From NCBI RefSeq assembly GCF_026385525.1, contig NZ_JANIDY010000003.1, positions 1 through 64,000 on the forward strand: a DNA stretch of 64,000 nucleotides, read 5' to 3'. The notes under the pieces were generated by a model. The model made no database searches and was not told the DNA's origin. It saw only the letters and a list, made by a program, of their open reading frames with translations. A program made the position numbers and the translations under genes. Source of the DNA: Bombella pluederhausensis (lineage in GTDB: Bacteria > Pseudomonadota > Alphaproteobacteria > Acetobacterales > Acetobacteraceae). Positions within the stretch are counted from its first letter, which is position 1. Every line of letters begins with the position of its first letter. Shown piece after piece: positions 18,067-26,852 of this stretch.

Positions 18067-19569
18067 ATGAGAACGCTTCAGACAAGCACAGACCCCGACA
18101 GTGCAGCATTGCGCACTGTTACCCTTCCTTCTGTCTGGAGTGATGACGCCGCTCAGGCGCTCGCCCAGCTTGCCCCGGCAGAGGGCGGATCCGTCCGCCT
18201 TGCCAGCGAGGCAGCTCGCTGGGTGGAGCTGATCGATTCCACACCGCCCCTGCCACACGCACAGCAGGATGCTCCGCCGGTCGGGCGCAGCCTGTCCTGC
18301 CTGCTGCTCATGCAGCAGATGGCACCAAACCGTGCCTTGTGGCGTAACGACCCGGATGGACAGCCCGGCTTTGTTGTGCGTCTTTCCGGTTTTGTTCAGG
18401 ATGGCCTGTTCGCTACGGAACATTTTGCCGCCTGCCTGAAACTCGCCTGCGACAGCCTCCGCCGTCTGGACGCTGCACAGCGACCCTACCGCAGCGGCGA
18501 GCTACCCCTTTTTGATGAACCCGCCCCTATCGGCTCACAGGATGGCCCCATAGGCATCATCCTGCTGACCGATCTGGATGCCTGCCTTGCTGCGCTGGGT
18601 CTTGATTATGACAGCAATGAAGGACGCAACTTTGCTAAGGGCATCAGCCAGTTCACACGGCTGATTGCCCGGGCTGGCACCGCTAGTCCGGACACCGTCT
18701 TCAGCTGTCCCCAAGCACCAGACATCGAACAAGCAGCCATTGCCATACAGACGGCCACGCAGTCCCTGTCCGGCCTCGCCATGATCGAAACAGGTTTCTC
18801 CTCCCCCGGTGAAGTAGATGCCCTGCTGGATGTGGAAGCCTGTGGCCTTGGCCCCGTCTTCTCACTGGTCAATGGCCGGGGCGGACTGCGTCAGTCCACA
18901 CTAAACCGGCTGGCGCACAAGGGACTCTCTCCCGAAGCGGCTCTCGCTCTGGCTCTTGATGGGCAAGCGCCTCTACAGCCTGCCAGGGCTGATGCACATG
19001 CCCAGATGCATGAGACTGTTCTCCCCTTCTGCGATCATCTGCCCGCTCTACCAGAGCCGGAAATGGATGACATGCGTGAAAAACTGGGGCGTGGTGTCCG
19101 GCGTCCACTACCCATGCGGCAGGGCGGTTTCAGCCAACGTGCAGCCATTGGAGGGCATCGCCTTTTCATGCGGACAGGCGAGTTTGAAGATGGAACACTG
19201 GGATCGCTATCTCTCACCCCACCCCGTGAAAGCCCTATGGCCCGCGGCTTGATGGAGTGCTTTGGTCAGGCTGTCAGCATTGGTCTTCAGTTTGGCGTGC
19301 CGCTGGATGTATTTGTCGAGCAATTCGCTTATTCCCGCTTCGGGGCTTGCGGTACGGTCGAAGGCGATGATGTGGCCAGCTATGCAACCTCCATGCTGGA
19401 CTACGCATTCCGAGCCCTCTCGGATGCCTATCTGGGCCAGCGTATGCCGGATGCCCCCGTGGACTCAGGTGAGAAACAGCACGAAGCGCCCATGCTCCCC
19501 TTCGGGCCAGGGCAAGGTGACGGCCCTGCCTCGCGCCCCAGAAACCGCAAGCTACGCCTTGTCGGCTAA
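18067..19569 (+). CDS. B12-dependent ribonucleotide reductase C-terminal-like (TSCPD-domain) protein without the catalytic barrel
   Basis: 500 residues. The region at about 345-450 closely resembles the conserved C-terminal domain of adenosylcobalamin-dependent ribonucleotide reductase NrdJ: GGHRLFMRTGEFEDGTLGS, then AVSIGLQFGVPLDVFVEQFAYSRF, GTVEGDDVASYATSMLDYAFR. The preceding 340 residues have no NPCSE-type active site, and the end lacks the CxxC pair of true reductases. It cannot be a complete reductase; a regulatory or accessory role is possible. GGAG ten bases ahead supports ATG 18067; ATG 18034 in frame adds 11 residues. Divergent from the MCE gene and followed by a hairpin at 19588. 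Confidence 0.75.
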   Translation: MRTLQTSTDPDSAALRTVTLPSVWSDDAAQALAQLAPAEGGSVRLASEAARWVELIDSTPPLPHAQQDAPPVGRSLSCLLLMQQMAPNRALWRNDPDGQPGFVVRLSGFVQDGLFATEHFAACLKLACDSLRRLDAAQRPYRSGELPLFDEPAPIGSQDGPIGIILLTDLDACLAALGLDYDSNEGRNFAKGISQFTRLIARAGTASPDTVFSCPQAPDIEQAAIAIQTATQSLSGLAMIETGFSSPGEVDALLDVEACGLGPVFSLVNGRGGLRQSTLNRLAHKGLSPEAALALALDGQAPLQPARADAHAQMHETVLPFCDHLPALPEPEMDDMREKLGRGVRRPLPMRQGGFSQRAAIGGHRLFMRTGEFEDGTLGSLSLTPPRESPMARGLMECFGQAVSIGLQFGVPLDVFVEQFAYSRFGACGTVEGDDVASYATSMLDYAFRALSDAYLGQRMPDAPVDSGEKQHEAPMLPFGPGQGDGPASRPRNRKLRLVG

Positions 19570-19587
19570 CCTTCACTTAGACTGAAT

Positions 19588-19611
19588 GAAAGCCGTCATC
19601 CTGACGGTTTT
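19588..19611 (+). terminator. Probable terminator after the NrdJ-like gene
   Basis: CCGTCA and TGACGG pair around a three-base loop with G-T/A-T extension, followed by TTTTC. It lies just upstream of the atp promoter candidate. Confidence 0.6.
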
Positions 19612-19613
19612 CA

Positions 19614-19643
19614 TTGACAGTGCCCAAACAGCCTGTCTAGCTA
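19614..19643 (+). promoter_or_regulatory. Candidate promoter of the F0 ATP synthase operon
   Basis: TTGACA (19614-19619), an 18-base spacer and TAGCTA (19638-19643), about 80 bases before atpI. The leader between it and atpI contains a self-complementary AGGCAGGA/TCCTGCCT (19687-19704). Confidence 0.5.
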
Positions 19644-19725
19644 GAAGCATCCGGTTAAGGATTTTCACCATGGCGCTGATGCCATAAGGCAGGAAATCCT
19701 GCCTGTAGTCCACTACGGGCAGCAT

Positions 19726-20100
19726 ATGGGGTATTGCAGCGTGGCCGATCACGACACGACCAGATATGACGGCTTCGATAAACGCCTTGCCCAGCTGGAG
19801 CAGAAAGTAGCTCCACGGCGTTCTACCAAAAAAACACCCTCCCTTTCCGAGCAGTCATCCCTCAGCATGGCATTCCGTATTGCCAGTGATATGATTGCCG
19901 GTATTGCCGTAGGCCTGGGCATTGGCTATGAGCTTGACCGATGGACAGGATACAGGCCTGTGTTTATAATTGTGTTCGCCATGCTTGGTATGGCGGCCGG
20001 CCTGCGGAATGTCTGGCGTATTGTGAATGTGACGAATGTCCCCGAAAGTGGGACGCAGAAAGACGGGAGAAGCCAGCGTGGCCAGCGGATCGACGATTGA
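19726..20100 (+). CDS. atpI: F0F1 ATP synthase assembly protein AtpI
   Basis: Small membrane protein assisting c-ring assembly or Mg uptake for ATP synthase. 124 residues. A variable charged N-terminus, then two membrane helices: MIAGIAVGLGIGYELDRWTG and FIIVFAMLGMAAGLRNVWRI, the usual AtpI/AtpZ hairpin. ATG 19726 is used; GTG 19741 in frame is an alternative start. The atpB frame begins inside its 3' end, so the genes are coupled. First gene of the F0 operon. Confidence 0.9.
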   Translation: MGYCSVADHDTTRYDGFDKRLAQLEQKVAPRRSTKKTPSLSEQSSLSMAFRIASDMIAGIAVGLGIGYELDRWTGYRPVFIIVFAMLGMAAGLRNVWRIVNVTNVPESGTQKDGRSQRGQRIDD

Positions 20101-20830
20101 CGCGCTCGGACAGTTCGAGCTGCATCCGATTTTTGGTTCTTTCGGCGAGGCCCTGAGATTTTCCCAGGCCCCGCTGTTCATGGTGATTAGCTCAGCCGTT
20201 GTGCTGGCTTTCCTCTATATCGGCATGAAGCCAAAAGCCGTCGTGCCGGGTCGCCTACAGGCCGCTGCGGAAGTCAGTTACGATTTTGTCCACGGTCTTG
20301 CCGTTGATACAATCGGTGAGGAAAAGGGCACAGCCTTCTTCCCATTCATCTTCGCCCTGTTCTTCTTCATTCTGGTAGGTAACTATATCGGTCTCCTGCC
20401 GTTCTCCTATACATTCACCAGCCACATCGCCGTGACCTTTGCTCTGGCCATCACGGTATTTATTCTCTGCATTCTGACCTCCCTGCGTTTCCAGGGCATG
20501 AACTTCTTCAAGCATTTCATGCCAGAGGGTGCCCCTATGGCCCTCTCCCCCATTCTGGTTCCCATTGAGATCCTCTCCTACATCTCCCGTCCTGTCAGCC
20601 TGTCCATCCGTCTGTTTGCCAATATGGTAGCCGGACATGTGCTGCTGGAAGTTTTTGCAAGTTTCACAATCATGCTTGCCGGTCTCGGAGTTGTCGGCGA
20701 TGTGCTGGCTGTTACTCCTCTTGTGCTCAACATCGCACTGACGGCACTTGAGCTGCTGGTAGGGCTGCTACAGGCCTATGTCTTCGCTATCCTTACCTGC
20801 ATTTACCTGCGTGAGGCTGTGGATCACTGA
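20078..20830 (+). CDS. atpB: F0F1 ATP synthase subunit a
   Basis: Proton half-channel subunit of F0. 250 residues from GTG 20078, which has GGGAGAA upstream and yields the usual N-terminus ASGSTIDALGQFELHPI; an ATG at 20036 would add 14 residues overlapping atpI. Five to six membrane helices. The essential arginine is in PVSLSIRLFANMVAGH, followed by the conserved ELLVGLLQAYVFAILTCIYL. Overlaps atpI by 23 bases. Confidence 0.96.
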   Translation: MASGSTIDALGQFELHPIFGSFGEALRFSQAPLFMVISSAVVLAFLYIGMKPKAVVPGRLQAAAEVSYDFVHGLAVDTIGEEKGTAFFPFIFALFFFILVGNYIGLLPFSYTFTSHIAVTFALAITVFILCILTSLRFQGMNFFKHFMPEGAPMALSPILVPIEILSYISRPVSLSIRLFANMVAGHVLLEVFASFTIMLAGLGVVGDVLAVTPLVLNIALTALELLVGLLQAYVFAILTCIYLREAVDH

Positions 20831-20885
20831 GTGGTCGCTGCCTCCACGTTTCTCTCTCTGCCCTGTTCTTAAAGGAACCTGAACC

Positions 20886-21113
20886 ATGGATCTTCTTCAT
20901 CCCGCTCGTGAGATTGGTGCCGGTCTTGCCGTGATTGCTCTCGCCGGTGTCGGTGCTGGTATCGGTAACATCTTTGCTGCTCTGGTGAACTCCATCGCCC
21001 GCAATCCTGCTTCCCGCCCGCATGTGTTCGGTCTGGGCATGCTCGGCTTCGCCCTGACAGAGGCTATTGCCCTTTTCGCCCTGCTGATCGCCTTCCTTAT
21101 TCTCTTCGTCTGA
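20886..21113 (+). CDS. atpE: F0F1 ATP synthase subunit c
   Basis: 75-residue proteolipid forming the rotor ring. Two helices: [23 protein letters not shown] with the glycine-rich packing motif, polar loop [10 protein letters not shown], then [21 protein letters not shown]. The ion-binding carboxylate is glutamate (TEAIALF), as is normal for proton-driven alphaproteobacterial enzymes. AAAGGAACCTGAACC precedes the ATG. Confidence 0.97.
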   Translation: MDLLHPAREIGAGLAVIALAGVGAGIGNIFAALVNSIARNPASRPHVFGLGMLGFALTEAIALFALLIAFLILFV

Positions 21114-21124
21114 GGGCAGAAGCA

Positions 21125-21709
21125 ATGCGCCTTACGCCCCGTTTCCTCCTGTCTGCCGCCGCCCCTCTTGCGGCCTTACCGGGCCGGGCCGTGGCGGAAG
21201 GCATGCCCCAGCTCCACTTTAAGGACCCTCTGCTACAGGGGCAGGTGGTCTGGGGTGCCCTCATCTTCATCATCTTCTACCTGCTTCTGAGCCGCTCCGC
21301 CCTGCCGCGGGTTGCATCGGTCCTCAAAGCGCGCGAGACACGCATCCAGAGTGATCTGGACCTTGCTCGCCGTGCCCGCAAGGATGCCGATCAGGCGCAG
21401 AAAGAACTCTTTGAAGCACGGGAAAAAGCGTCTGAGGATGCGAACGCAACCATTCAGAACATCCGTGAAACAACCAAAGAGACCATCCGGGTTCAGGCAG
21501 AAGAAACAGCAGCCCGTCTGGAAGCTGAGATCAAAAATGCTGAATCTCAGATTGCTCTCTCCCGCAATAATGCACTGAGCAGCATCAACGAGATTGCCTC
21601 CAGCACCGCCATGACTCTGGCAGAACGCCTTGTCGGCACAGCTGACCAGCAGGCTGTTACCGCCGCCATTGAGCACGCCCGTGCCGCAGGAGCTGATCAT
21701 GTTTCATGA
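21125..21709 (+). CDS. atpF': F0F1 ATP synthase subunit b'
   Basis: Peripheral-stalk subunit of the b/b' heterodimer seen in alphaproteobacteria. 194 residues. A signal-like N-terminal stretch (MRLTPRFLLSAAAPLAALPG), the membrane helix VVWGALIFIIFYLLLSRSALP, then a long charged coiled coil (about 65-180). Eleven bases after atpE; its last four codons overlap the start of atpF. Confidence 0.94.
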   Translation: MRLTPRFLLSAAAPLAALPGRAVAEGMPQLHFKDPLLQGQVVWGALIFIIFYLLLSRSALPRVASVLKARETRIQSDLDLARRARKDADQAQKELFEAREKASEDANATIQNIRETTKETIRVQAEETAARLEAEIKNAESQIALSRNNALSSINEIASSTAMTLAERLVGTADQQAVTAAIEHARAAGADHVS

Positions 21710-22199
21710 ACCCCGCGTCTGGACAGCCATTGCCTTCGTTCTGTTCTTCGTCATTTTCGGGCGTAAGATCTGGGGGATAATTGCTGCCAAGCTTGATGAG
21801 CGCGCCAACGAGGTCCGCAAGAATCTGGATGAAGCTACACGCCTCCGCCGTGAAGCCGAGCAGATGCTTGAAGACTCCAAGCGTGACCACAAGCGTGCAC
21901 AGGAAGAAGCCCAGCAGCTCATTGCCAAGTCCAACGAGGCAGCTGAGCAAATGCGCGCTCAGGCCGAACGTGACGCCGCTGAAATTGTGTCTCACCATGA
22001 GAAAATGGCCCGTGAGCGCATTGAAGCTGCCGAAAAGATCGCCCTGCGTGATATCCGCCGCCAGGCAGCTGCTCTGGCCGTGACAGCCACAAGAGACGTT
22101 CTCGCCAAGAAACTGGCCGAGGACCATGAGCTTGCCAACAAGCTCATCAATAACGGGCTTGAAACTCTCCCGCACGCTTTTGGTGACAAAGCTGCGTAA
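21699..22199 (+). CDS. atpF: F0F1 ATP synthase subunit b
   Basis: Second stalk subunit, 166 residues. Start ATG 21699 (MFHEPRVWTA) with GCAGGAG upstream; helix AIAFVLFFVIFGRKIWGII then the conserved AAKLDERANEVRKNLDEATRLRREAEQ-type coiled coil in the middle. The overlap with atpF' (11 bases) indicates coupled synthesis of the two stalk subunits. No F1 genes follow; a glycosyltransferase gene begins six bases later, so the F0 operon seems to continue into envelope genes. Confidence 0.95.
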   Translation: MFHEPRVWTAIAFVLFFVIFGRKIWGIIAAKLDERANEVRKNLDEATRLRREAEQMLEDSKRDHKRAQEEAQQLIAKSNEAAEQMRAQAERDAAEIVSHHEKMARERIEAAEKIALRDIRRQAAALAVTATRDVLAKKLAEDHELANKLINNGLETLPHAFGDKAA

Positions 22200-22205
22200 T
22201 AAACC

Positions 22206-22955
22206 ATGACAGCCAGTAAGTCGCACAGTCCCTTACTGGCTGTTGTCGTTTCTGTCCTCAATGAGGGCGATAATATCCTGCCTGTCTGCACAGAGATCCG
22301 TGAGGCTCTGACAGCACTGCCTCCGACAGAAGTCATTTTCGTTGATGATGGCAGTACGGACAATACACTTCAAAAATTGCAGGAAGCCCGCAACACGATC
22401 CTTCCACAGCTGCGCATTCTCATTCATCCTGAATGTTTGGGAAAATCAACAGCTCTGCGTACAGCCATCCGGGCTGCCCGTGCGCCATGGATCGCTACGA
22501 TGGATGGCGATGGACAGGATGACCCTGCCTTCATCCAGACAATGGTGAACGCCATTCGTGGGCATGAGAATGCCCCTGTTGGACCGTTGGTTGTAGGCAT
22601 TCGCCACAAACGCCGCGACAATCTTTCCCGAAGGCTAGCCACACGCTTCGCCAATGGGCTGCGCCAGCGCCTGCTTAAGGATGACTGCCCCGACACTGGG
22701 GGGCCACTCAAACTGTTTCAGCGCGATCTCTTTCTATCCTTACCTCAGTTTGAAGGGCTGCACCGTTTCATCCCGGCTTTGATGAAAAGCTACGGTGCAC
22801 CACTCATCTGTATCGAAACACAGCATCGGGCACGACTTCACGGTCAATCCAAATACACCAATCTTCACCGTGCCCTTGTGGGTATTCGGGATATGCTGGG
22901 TGTTCTCTGGTTGCAGAAACGAACCCGCCGCCCGCCACCGCAAACCGAATTATAA
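22206..22955 (+). CDS. Family 2 glycosyltransferase (polyprenyl-phosphate/ArnC-DPM1-like)
   Basis: Transfers a sugar from a nucleotide donor, probably to undecaprenyl phosphate. 249 residues. GT-A fold motifs: LLAVVVSVLNEGDNI, EVIFVDDGSTDNTL, ATMDGDGQDDP with the metal-binding DxD-type aspartates, and RDLFLSLPQFEGLHRFIPAL. The C-terminal two membrane helices of ArnC are missing, as in soluble DPM1-like enzymes. Starts six bases after atpF with no obvious ribosome site, so it is probably read through from the ATP synthase operon. The GT39 enzyme downstream is the likely user of the lipid-linked sugar. Confidence 0.87.
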   Translation: MTASKSHSPLLAVVVSVLNEGDNILPVCTEIREALTALPPTEVIFVDDGSTDNTLQKLQEARNTILPQLRILIHPECLGKSTALRTAIRAARAPWIATMDGDGQDDPAFIQTMVNAIRGHENAPVGPLVVGIRHKRRDNLSRRLATRFANGLRQRLLKDDCPDTGGPLKLFQRDLFLSLPQFEGLHRFIPALMKSYGAPLICIETQHRARLHGQSKYTNLHRALVGIRDMLGVLWLQKRTRRPPPQTEL

Positions 22956-23073
22956 AGCGGCTCCTATCCCCAGCTTTTCCACTTTCGAACAGTCACGAGC
23001 CACATCATGAACGGCAGCAATCCTGTCCCTATGCCGAGCTTTGCCTGTTCTTTCTGTGTAAGCCCGCCTCACC

Positions 23074-24747
23074 ATGACACTTTCTTTCCGCCATTACGCC
23101 CTACTTGCCGCTCTGGCTTTTCTGCTGGCCCTACCGGGACGTATGAGCCTCCCACCTCTGGATCGGGACGAACCCCGCTACATGCAGGCCACAGCGCAGA
23201 TGCTGTCTTCTGGAAACTTCCTCGACATACGTTTTCAGGATCAGCCCCGCTATCTGCAACCGGCAGGCATTTACTGGCTGGAAGCCGCTGCCGTTAAAAC
23301 GGCAGAGATTGTCACACAAGACCCGAAACTGCGCCATGAAAGCTGGCCCTATCGCCTTCCCAGCCTGATTGCCTCCATATTCAGTATCGTTCTGACGGCA
23401 TGGATCGGCTCACGTCTCTTTGGAGGCGTTGTCGGGCTGCTGGCCGCCGGATTGCTTCTGGTGGCACCTCTTTTCGCTGCCGAGAGCCGGATGGCAACAA
23501 TCGACAGCGTCCTTCTGCTCGATATTCTCTGCATTCAGACTCTCCTGCTGCGTCATTTTGAAGACATGCAGGCAGGGCGCCCAACACCACGCCGTTACAG
23601 CCTCCTCTACTGGGCTGCCATTGGAGTAGGGCTAATGCTGAAAGGCCCTATCGTCCTCATCCCCGCCATCGGAACCATAAGTGCCCTCTGCATCAGTCTG
23701 CGTCATGCTTCATTGTTACGACAGATACGCTCCGGCTGGGGCTGGATCATCAGCCTGCTGATTGTTCTACCGTGGTGCGCTGGAATTACCCTTGTCAGCC
23801 ATGGCGACTTCTTCCGCCATGCTGTGGGCCATAATCTTCTGGGCAAGATTACTCATGCTCAGGAAACGCATGGCTTTCCACCCGGCTATTACTGCCTGCT
23901 GTTTCTACTGGCCTTCTGGCCCGGTGCCCTCTTTGCCGTACGGGCCATTCCCACCATCTGGCAGCGGCGTATCCAGCCGAACGTACTTTTCCTGCTCTGC
24001 TGGATCATTCCGCACTGGCTGGTCTTCGAGTGTCTGGCAACCAAGCTGCCACATTATGTCCTGCCAACATACCCCGCCATTGCCATACTGACGGCAGCTA
24101 GCCTGCTCGTCTGGCAGACGAGCTCTCTCCGCTCGTTCTGGGGAAAACTGGGGACAGGACTCTATACAGCATTATGGAGCATAGCCGGACTGATCTTCTG
24201 CATGGCAGGGCCTGTCTTGCTTTACAGGATGGAAGGCCATGTCTTTGCAGAGGCTCTGCTCCCTGTCTGCGGCAGTGTACCGCTTCTTGCCGTGGGAATA
24301 TGGTTACTCTGGAAGCGTGAATGGCGTGACAGCGCCTTCTGCGCCATCGGCACAGCCCTTCTGACGGAAGTAGGCATTTTCCTGTGCATTATCCCACATC
24401 TGACCAGCATCCAGCTCTCCCCCCGTATTGCGGAAAGCTTCGCCCAACTCCGTCCCTGTCAGAACAGCGTGCTCATTTCACCATCATATAAAGAGCCCAG
24501 CCTTGTATTCCTCACTGGAGGAACCGCACGCCTGCTTTCTCCAACTTTGGCCGCCCAAAGCCTGCATGATCATGCACGGTGCGATCTGGCACTTGTGGAC
24601 CAGAAAGATGATTCCACTTTTAAAAAGGCTCTTACCCAACTTGGCTCTGAAGTCATTCTCTATGACCAGTTTGAAGGTCTGAATTACTCAAACGGCCATA
24701 AAATGCACCTCAGACTTTATGCCATCAATGGCCAATCATCCCCCTGA
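23074..24747 (+). CDS. ArnT-like GT39-family glycosyltransferase
   Basis: Multi-pass membrane transferase that moves a sugar from a polyprenyl phosphate to lipid A or another periplasmic acceptor. 557 residues. The catalytic DRDEPRYMQA motif in the first periplasmic loop (about residue 30), about eleven membrane helices, GVGLMLKGPIVLIPAIGT, and CLATKLPHYVLPTYPAIAIL (ArnT-type PHYxLP). A soluble C-terminal tail of about 90 residues closes the protein. 118 bases after the GT2 gene, forming a typical ArnC/ArnT-like pair. The sugar is unknown; aminoarabinose is not implied because no other arn gene is present. Confidence 0.88.
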   Translation: MTLSFRHYALLAALAFLLALPGRMSLPPLDRDEPRYMQATAQMLSSGNFLDIRFQDQPRYLQPAGIYWLEAAAVKTAEIVTQDPKLRHESWPYRLPSLIASIFSIVLTAWIGSRLFGGVVGLLAAGLLLVAPLFAAESRMATIDSVLLLDILCIQTLLLRHFEDMQAGRPTPRRYSLLYWAAIGVGLMLKGPIVLIPAIGTISALCISLRHASLLRQIRSGWGWIISLLIVLPWCAGITLVSHGDFFRHAVGHNLLGKITHAQETHGFPPGYYCLLFLLAFWPGALFAVRAIPTIWQRRIQPNVLFLLCWIIPHWLVFECLATKLPHYVLPTYPAIAILTAASLLVWQTSSLRSFWGKLGTGLYTALWSIAGLIFCMAGPVLLYRMEGHVFAEALLPVCGSVPLLAVGIWLLWKREWRDSAFCAIGTALLTEVGIFLCIIPHLTSIQLSPRIAESFAQLRPCQNSVLISPSYKEPSLVFLTGGTARLLSPTLAAQSLHDHARCDLALVDQKDDSTFKKALTQLGSEVILYDQFEGLNYSNGHKMHLRLYAINGQSSP

Positions 24748-24894
24748 AGCCATAACAGAATTGTGTAAATTATTCTCGCTTTCGGTAACAAACTAACCTA
24801 GAATAATTCTCATGAGACGTTCGATAGGCGCGATGATGTTACGTATTTCCAATCAACCCATGATAAGGGTTCACTGTAACCTGTCCTCGTGCCC

Positions 24895-26055
24895 ATGACA
24901 CAGAACAGCTCTACTTCACTTTCCACAAAAACAGCGTCTTCACCTTCATGGTCTGTTGAAAGTACAGCTGCTGGCGTCTGCCTGACCATCAAAGGTAAAT
25001 GGACAGCCCTTACGGGTGAAGCCATGCTGTTCCCGCAGGATGCCCTTCCGCCAGCAAAGGCAGGACAGACACTCACCTTTGACGCCAACGGGCTTGATGG
25101 CTGGGATTCCAGCTTCATCACCTTCGTGTGGAACGTCAAACGGGCGGCAGGACAGGCCTCCCTCTCCTTTGACAGTCAGGCCCTTCCGGCTTCGGCACAA
25201 CGTCTTCTTGCCCTACTACCAGAAAAGACCGAGAAGCCGGCTCCTCATCAGGAAAACAAAGAAGGCATTCTGGCCCATATCGGCGGCGCCACTCTGAACA
25301 CCCTTCAGGAGATTGGGACGGTCAGTTCCCTTGCCCTGCAGGTCGTCAAAGGAGCGGTGCAGGCCGTACGGGGCAAGAGCTCCATGCGCCTTAAAGACCT
25401 GCTGGTCGATATCTGGAATGCTGGCCCTTCTGCTCTGCTCATTGTCAGTGTCGTCAATTTTCTGGTCGGGGCTATTCTGGCGTTTGTTGGTCTGCTTGAG
25501 CTCCGCAAATTCGCTGCCGAGATTTACGTTACCAATCTGGTAGGAATTGCCTCCGCTCGTGAAATCTCTGCCATCATGACGGCCATCATCATGGCGGGTC
25601 GCACGGGTGGTGCCTATGCGGCACGCATTTCCACCATGCAGGGCAATGAAGAAATTGATGCCCTTCAGGTAACAGGCATCCCTCTGGCCGGATACATCCT
25701 GCTTCCGTCCATTCTGTCCTTGGTCATCATGATGCCATTCCTGTATCTTTACGGGACGATGGTTGCCATTTTTGGCGGTTTTGTTGTGTCCATGAGCATG
25801 ATGGACCTCTCCCCCATCGGGTACTGGCTCTCTACCTTTGATGGTGTGGATCTAAGCCAGTTTGCCTTCGGCTTTGTAAAATCCCTTTTCTTTGCCGGCT
25901 TCATTGCCCTTGCGGCCTGCCGGGTCGGGCTGAAAGCCGGGCGTAGCGCAGCCGATGTCGGTATTGCTGCCACAAGAGCCGTTGTCATCGGCATTGTTGG
26001 CGTGATCGCTCTGGACGCCGTTTTCGCCATAATCGCCAACGCAGCCGGAATCTGA
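24895..26055 (+). CDS. MlaE-family lipid ABC permease with N-terminal STAS domain
   Basis: Inner-membrane permease of a phospholipid transport system. 386 residues. A cytoplasmic STAS-like domain (about 20-100) precedes the MlaE core (about 130-386): GAILAFVGLLELRKFAAEIYVTNLVG, REISAIMTAIIMAGRTGGAYAARISTMQGNEEIDALQVTGI. A fused STAS takes the place of a separate MlaB. The start is ATG 24895, or GTG two codons upstream; neither has a strong ribosome site. First gene of a tight four-gene mla operon. Confidence 0.92.
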   Translation: MTQNSSTSLSTKTASSPSWSVESTAAGVCLTIKGKWTALTGEAMLFPQDALPPAKAGQTLTFDANGLDGWDSSFITFVWNVKRAAGQASLSFDSQALPASAQRLLALLPEKTEKPAPHQENKEGILAHIGGATLNTLQEIGTVSSLALQVVKGAVQAVRGKSSMRLKDLLVDIWNAGPSALLIVSVVNFLVGAILAFVGLLELRKFAAEIYVTNLVGIASAREISAIMTAIIMAGRTGGAYAARISTMQGNEEIDALQVTGIPLAGYILLPSILSLVIMMPFLYLYGTMVAIFGGFVVSMSMMDLSPIGYWLSTFDGVDLSQFAFGFVKSLFFAGFIALAACRVGLKAGRSAADVGIAATRAVVIGIVGVIALDAVFAIIANAAGI

Positions 26056-26852
26056 TGATGTCTGATCAGGAAACCCTTATTTCCGTCCGTGACCTGCAAC
26101 TGTCCTTTGGGCCGAAGATTATTCAGCAGAAAGTCTCTTTCGACCTGAAAAAAGGCTCCATTTTTGCCGTCATGGGTGGGTCAGGCTGCGGCAAAAGCAC
26201 CCTGCTGAGGAGCATTGTCGGACTTCTCCGCCCAACAGAAGGGCAGATCATGGTCGGCGGTGACGATTATTGGGCACAGGATGATGCCCGCCGTACGGCC
26301 ATCAACCGCCGCTATGGTGTGCTGTTCCAGAATGGTGCTCTGTGGAGCTCCATGACCGTAGGGGAGAATGTTGCTCTCCCGCTGGAAATGTTCACAGACC
26401 TTAAGCCGGATGCCATTGAACAGCTTGTCCGGCTGAAGCTCGGCCTTGTAGGCATGGAACACGCTATTGATCTTTTCCCGTTCGAGATTTCAGGGGGAAT
26501 GCGCAAACGTGCGGGGCTTGCACGAGCCATCGCTCTGGAGCCGGACATCCTGTTTTTTGATGAACCCTCCGCAGGGCTGGACCCCATCACCTCCGCCCGG
26601 CTGGATGATCTGATCCTCACTCTGCGTGATGGCCTTGGTGCAACGATCGTGATCGTCAGCCATGAGCTCCCCAGCCTGTTCACCATCGCTGATGATGGCA
26701 TCTTTCTGGATGCCGTCACCCACAGGCCCATTGCTCATGGCTCCCCCCGTGAGCTGCATGATAACTGTACCATCCCGGAGGTGACCGCCTTCATGCACCG
26801 CTCTGCCTCCATCCCTTCCCAGACAGAACAGAAGGCCGAACAGCATGTCTGA
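26055..26852 (+). CDS. MlaF-family lipid ABC ATPase
   Basis: ATPase partner of the MlaE permease. 265 residues. Walker A GGSGCGKST (about 43-51), Q-loop LFQNGALWSSMTVGENVALPL, signature ISGGMRKRAGLARAI (the MlaF/Mkl variant), Walker B ILFFDEPSAGLDP and switch histidine in VIVSHELPS. Its ATG shares one base with the permease stop (TGATG) and the end overlaps mlaD by eight bases. Confidence 0.95.
   Translation: MMSDQETLISVRDLQLSFGPKIIQQKVSFDLKKGSIFAVMGGSGCGKSTLLRSIVGLLRPTEGQIMVGGDDYWAQDDARRTAINRRYGVLFQNGALWSSMTVGENVALPLEMFTDLKPDAIEQLVRLKLGLVGMEHAIDLFPFEISGGMRKRAGLARAIALEPDILFFDEPSAGLDPITSARLDDLILTLRDGLGATIVIVSHELPSLFTIADDGIFLDAVTHRPIAHGSPRELHDNCTIPEVTAFMHRSASIPSQTEQKAEQHV

Noticed and set aside
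22206-24747. An aminoarabinose (arn) lipid A operon
   Set aside because: Only ArnC/ArnT-like transferases are present; the UDP-aminoarabinose synthesis genes are missing, so the sugar cannot be assigned.
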